From: Granulosicoccaceae bacterium
GTDB taxonomy: Bacteria > Pseudomonadota > Gammaproteobacteria > Granulosicoccales > Granulosicoccaceae
Direction of reading: 5' to 3'
Assembly: GCA_023301405.1 (NCBI GenBank)
Contig: JALZUX010000331.1
Location: 1 to 8,274, forward strand
DNA length: 8,274 bases
Below are positions 5,658 to 8,274 of this stretch, piece by piece. Position 1 is the stretch's first letter, and each line of letters starts with the position of its first letter. Position numbers and translations under genes: made by a program. A model generated the notes under the pieces. The model saw only the letters and a program-made list of their open reading frames with translations. It made no database searches and had not been told where the DNA came from.

Positions 5658-6654
5658 GCTGTTGTTGTCATTCACGTTAACCCGAGTGTTATTACTTACT
5701 TTGCTTCGTTACGCATTTAAAAGGCTGTTAACCCTTGCCGCGACATTGATCGTGGCGAGTGTTGTCATCTTCGTCGCTATTGAGATTGTTCCGGGTGATC
5801 CGGCCAGCTATATGTTGGGTCTGAATGCAGAGCCTGCAACGCTGAATGCGTTGCGTGAAGAGTTGGGGCTAAATGTCTCAAAACCAGTGCGATACATAAA
5901 TTGGGTCACTGGAATGTTGAGCGGTGATTTTGGCACCTCTTATACCTATAGAACGCCAGTGGCCGCTATGATCGCTGATCGCATCATGATCTCACTGCCG
6001 CTTGCGTTGTACGCCTTAACGCTATCAACCTTAATCGCTTTTCCAGCCGGAATACTTGCGGCTTCTCGACGCGGCTCTGTGGCTGATGTTGGCATTATGG
6101 GGTTTACTCAGCTTGGGATTGCCATTCCTAACTTTTGGTTTGCCATGTTGTTAGTGCTGGTCTTTGCGATTAAGCTGCGTTGGTTTTCAGCTGGGGGGTT
6201 TCCCGGTTGGGAGCAGGGTTTTTTGACGGGCATTAAAGCGCTCACATTACCTGCGATTGCACTTGCACTGCCGCAGGCTTCTATACTTGCGCGGGTGATG
6301 CGTTCTTCATTGCTAGACACACTTGGTGAAGATTTCATTCGTACAGCCAGAGCCAAAGGCTTGACCGCCGGTCAGGCGCTGTGGCGGCATGCACTGCGTA
6401 ATGCACTTATTCCGGTGCTGACAATCATTGGATTGCAGTTCTCTTTTTTACTGGCCGGTGCAATAATTATTGAAAATGTTTTTTTCCTACCGGGTTTGGG
6501 CCGACTCATATTTCAAAGCATTTCACAGCGTGATCTAATTGTCGTTGAAAGCGTTGTGATGTTGCTTGTGTTTGCAGTGGTTGTGGTCACTTTTATTGTT
6601 GATATCGCCTATGCCTATGCAGATCCGCGTTTGCGATCCTCTTATGCAAACTGA
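5656..6654 (+). CDS. DppB/OppB-like ABC transporter permease
   Basis: 332 residues from TTG 5656, an inner-membrane permease of the BPD_transp_1 family, one half of the translocation channel. Marks: RYAFKRLLTL (18-27) opening the first helix, IVPGDPA (44-50), the periplasmic GDFGTSYTYRTPV (90-102), membrane segments about 28-46, 114-134, 146-174, 196-212, 257-275 and 295-318, and the EAA loop DFIRTARAKGLTAGQALWRH (226-245) that contacts the ATPase, followed by NALIPVLT. The C-terminus YAYADPRLR is typical of DppB-like proteins. The start is uncertain: there is no ATG before residue 53, and a TAA at 5644 closes the frame upstream. TTG 5656, GTG 5686 and TTG 5701 are candidates. TTG 5701 would give the usual family N-terminus (MLRYAFKRLL) but has no visible ribosome site. 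The gene ends 11 bp inside the next one. Confidence 0.93.
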   Translation: MLLLSFTLTRVLLLTLLRYAFKRLLTLAATLIVASVVIFVAIEIVPGDPASYMLGLNAEPATLNALREELGLNVSKPVRYINWVTGMLSGDFGTSYTYRTPVAAMIADRIMISLPLALYALTLSTLIAFPAGILAASRRGSVADVGIMGFTQLGIAIPNFWFAMLLVLVFAIKLRWFSAGGFPGWEQGFLTGIKALTLPAIALALPQASILARVMRSSLLDTLGEDFIRTARAKGLTAGQALWRHALRNALIPVLTIIGLQFSFLLAGAIIIENVFFLPGLGRLIFQSISQRDLIVVESVVMLLVFAVVVVTFIVDIAYAYADPRLRSSYAN

Positions 6655-7504
6655 CCGCTCTCATTTGCCGCTATGGCGTAGAGTTATGCGTCGGCGTAGC
6701 CTAATCATTGGCGCTGCGATGGCGCTTGTGTTTATTGTGGCGGCGATCGTTTCATTGATCTGGACGCCTTATGATGTTGCTCAACTGGATATCGCCAACA
6801 AGTTAGAAAAACCAAACGCCATTCATTGGTTTGGTACCGATCATTTTGGTCGCGATATTTTTTCAATGATTATGGTCGGGGCGAGAACCTCGATTGCAGT
6901 CGCCGTAATAGCGGTGAGCATCGGGTTGCTTTTCGGGGTGCCGTTGGGCCTTGCGGCGGCGGCCAGGCGTAATAGCTGGACCGATGAGCTCCTGATGAGA
7001 GTGAATGATCTGGTGTTTGCGTTTCCAGCCCTGTTGATCGCTATTATAATCACCGCGGTGTTCGGGCCCAGCGCCGTTAACGCGATAATAGCGATTGGCA
7101 TATTTAACATACCTGTGTTTGCACGACTGACTCGCGGTGCGGCACTAAGCCTATGGACACGTGATTTTATTCTTGCTGCTAGAGTATCCGGTAAGTCGTT
7201 GTGGTTGATCTCTGTTGAACATATATTGCCGAACATTATGAATCTGTTGATTGTGCAGGGAACCATTCAGTTTTCAGTAGGCATTCTGGCTGAAGCCGGT
7301 TTGTCTTATGTCGGGTTGGGTGCACAGCCCCCAACACCAAGTTGGGGGCGAATGCTGGCGGAAAGCCAGACAATGATTTCCTTAGCACCGAACCTGGCGT
7401 TGTTCCCGGGGTTGGCTATTGTGCTGACGGTACTGGGTCTTAATCTATTCGGGGATGGGCTACGTGACTACCTTGATCCTCGTCAGAAGCGCGAAAGCCG
7501 ATGA
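6644..7504 (+). CDS. DppC/OppC-like ABC transporter permease
   Basis: 286 residues from ATG 6644, the second inner-membrane permease that pairs with the DppB-like protein. The open frame extends further upstream (ATGs at 6566 and 6611), but MQTDRSHLPLWRRVMRRRS matches the usual DppC N-terminus, and this start gives an 11-bp overlap with the preceding stop. A hydrophobic helix at about 20-40 is followed by the family motif HWFGTDHFGRDIFS (61-74). Core membrane segments are at about 84-106, 123-142, 145-160, 200-220 and 250-270. The EAA loop is at 174-200 (DFILAARVSGKS then PNIMN), then EAGLSYVGLG (217-226) with QPPTPSWGRML, and the C-terminal FGDGLRDYLDPR (269-280). No clear Shine-Dalgarno sequence precedes 6644, in keeping with translational coupling to the upstream gene. 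The stop overlaps the ATPase start in an ATGA junction. Confidence 0.94.
   Translation: MQTDRSHLPLWRRVMRRRSLIIGAAMALVFIVAAIVSLIWTPYDVAQLDIANKLEKPNAIHWFGTDHFGRDIFSMIMVGARTSIAVAVIAVSIGLLFGVPLGLAAAARRNSWTDELLMRVNDLVFAFPALLIAIIITAVFGPSAVNAIIAIGIFNIPVFARLTRGAALSLWTRDFILAARVSGKSLWLISVEHILPNIMNLLIVQGTIQFSVGILAEAGLSYVGLGAQPPTPSWGRMLAESQTMISLAPNLALFPGLAIVLTVLGLNLFGDGLRDYLDPRQKRESR
7327..7349 (+). repeat. Perfect 9-5-9 inverted repeat inside the DppC-like gene
   Basis: GCCCCCAAC (7327-7335) and GTTGGGGGC (7341-7349) are exact reverse complements around ACCAA. The repeat lies in the codons for the conserved QPPTPSWG stretch. The protein motif itself favours CCC/CCA and TGG GGG codons, so the structure may be a side effect of coding. 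As RNA it would still form a strong GC-rich hairpin. Confidence 0.5.
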
Positions 7505-8274
7505 CATTACTGCGTATTACAAACTTAACGCTTGAAATAAATGATTCACCAATCTTGCATAACATCGACCTACAGGTCGAGGCGGGCAGTATTCTAGGGA
7601 TCATTGGCGAGAGCGGATCAGGTAAGTCGTTAACCGCTTTTTCTATTTTACGCCTGCTGCCGCAAGGATCTGTCAGTAGCGGGGTGGTTGAGCTTGACGG
7701 CGAAAACTTACTTGAGAAGTCAGAATCCCAAATGTGTGAAGTCCGTGGCGATGATATCGGGATGATTTTCCAAGAGCCCATGACGGCGCTTAATCCGGTT
7801 CATACGATCGGTGATCAAGTGGCAGAAACGGTGCAAATTCATCGTCATGTCAGTCGTAGACAGGCGCGTAAAATAGCCGCCGAAACGCTTGAAAGAGTAG
7901 AGTTGCCTAACCGTGAATTTCCATTAGGGCGGTACCCGCATGAGTTATCTGGCGGTCAGCGACAGCGGGTTGTCATTGCGATGGCAATTGCACTGCAGCC
8001 AAGGCTACTTATTGCCGATGAGCCGACCACCGCGTTAGATGTCACAACGCAAGCGCAAATATTAACGCTGTTGAAAAAGCTTGCTCTTGAAGACAACATG
8101 GGGCTAATTCTTATTTCGCATGATCTGGCAGTGGTTGCTGACACGGCTGATCATATTATGATCATGCGGCAGGGTGTGGTGTTGGATTCTGGCAGTAGCA
8201 CCGATGTCTTTCAAAATATGAAGCATCCGTATACACGACAATTGTTTGAAGCGTCTGTGCATGTGCCACGACGA
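7501..8274 (+). CDS. DppD-like ABC transporter ATP-binding protein (partial, C-terminus off right edge)
   Basis: 258 residues are visible from the ATG at 7501, which shares ATGA with the permease stop. This is the cytoplasmic ATPase that powers import. All nucleotide-binding motifs are intact: Walker A GESGSGKS (36-43), Q-loop FQEP with Q91, signature LSGGQ (149-153), Walker B LLIADEP (169-175, D173 and E174), D-loop ALD (178-180) and H-loop SHD with H207. Spacing is normal for peptide-type ATPases, and HPYTRQLFEA (242-251) opens the C-terminal extension typical of DppD/OppD and related proteins. The window ends just after. A stand-alone DppD of about 330 residues or a double-ATPase fusion of about 530 residues (as in YejF or GsiA) are both possible. 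The stretch after HPYTRQLFEA, SVHVPRR, does not look like the usual IPR-type continuation of DppD, a slight hint toward the fused form. Confidence 0.95.
   Translation, partial: MTLLRITNLTLEINDSPILHNIDLQVEAGSILGIIGESGSGKSLTAFSILRLLPQGSVSSGVVELDGENLLEKSESQMCEVRGDDIGMIFQEPMTALNPVHTIGDQVAETVQIHRHVSRRQARKIAAETLERVELPNREFPLGRYPHELSGGQRQRVVIAMAIALQPRLLIADEPTTALDVTTQAQILTLLKKLALEDNMGLILISHDLAVVADTADHIMIMRQGVVLDSGSSTDVFQNMKHPYTRQLFEASVHVPRR

Noticed and set aside
6566..6643. Longer DppC-like protein starting at ATG 6566 or 6611
   Set aside because: It would overlap the DppB-like gene by 44-89 bp and add a stretch unlike the family; ATG 6644 gives the normal N-terminus.
6841..7266. 141-codon open frame on the minus strand opposite the DppC-like gene
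   Set aside because: It is fully antisense to a gene with clear family motifs, has no recognisable domain and no ribosome site; it is a shadow of the coding frame.

Overview
This window looks like a piece of a chromosome from a Gram-negative proteobacterium, most likely a gammaproteobacterium. That rests on the protein families, on a Sec-type periplasmic binding protein without a lipobox, and on a membrane-protein cluster (RDD, SpoIIM, DUF4129-like) that I recall from gammaproteobacteria. It is an inference from family resemblance, not a database result. Coding density is high. I see no RNA gene, insertion sequence, phage gene or CRISPR array.

Left block, minus strand, 1-3093: four genes read leftwards in a probable operon: a DUF805 membrane protein, an RDD-domain membrane protein, a SpoIIM-family membrane protein, and the N-terminal 267 codons of a multi-pass membrane protein that runs off the left edge and resembles the DUF4129-type proteins found after SpoIIM. 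The last three genes overlap (23 bp and 11 bp), which suggests translational coupling and perhaps one membrane complex. In related genomes this set often continues into a MoxR-type AAA+ ATPase and a DUF58 protein. Those genes would lie beyond base 1 and are not visible here. The function of the whole cluster is not established.

Centre, 3094-4119: a 148-bp divergent intergenic region carries a perfect 9-5-9 inverted repeat (3132-3154) upstream of the DUF805 gene. It is followed on the plus strand by an FMN-dependent nitroreductase that must start at a non-ATG codon. A second intergenic region (3938-4119) holds a GT-rich 13-bp tandem repeat and a spaced 12-bp direct repeat ahead of the transporter operon.

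Right block, plus strand, 4120-8274: a Dpp/Opp-type ABC importer operon in the order periplasmic substrate-binding protein (family 5), permease 1 (DppB-like), permease 2 (DppC-like), ATPase (DppD-like, cut by the right edge). The binding protein would deliver a peptide-like or other small ligand to the permease pair, and the ATPase would drive uptake. The substrate cannot be read from the sequence. The permease and ATPase genes overlap by 11 and 4 bp. A hairpin between the binding-protein gene and the first permease may set the ratio of binding protein to permease.

No clearly new system is demonstrated. The least understood item is the DUF805-RDD-SpoIIM-DUF4129-like membrane cluster. The best unexplained sequence signals are the intergenic dyad and the intercistronic hairpin.
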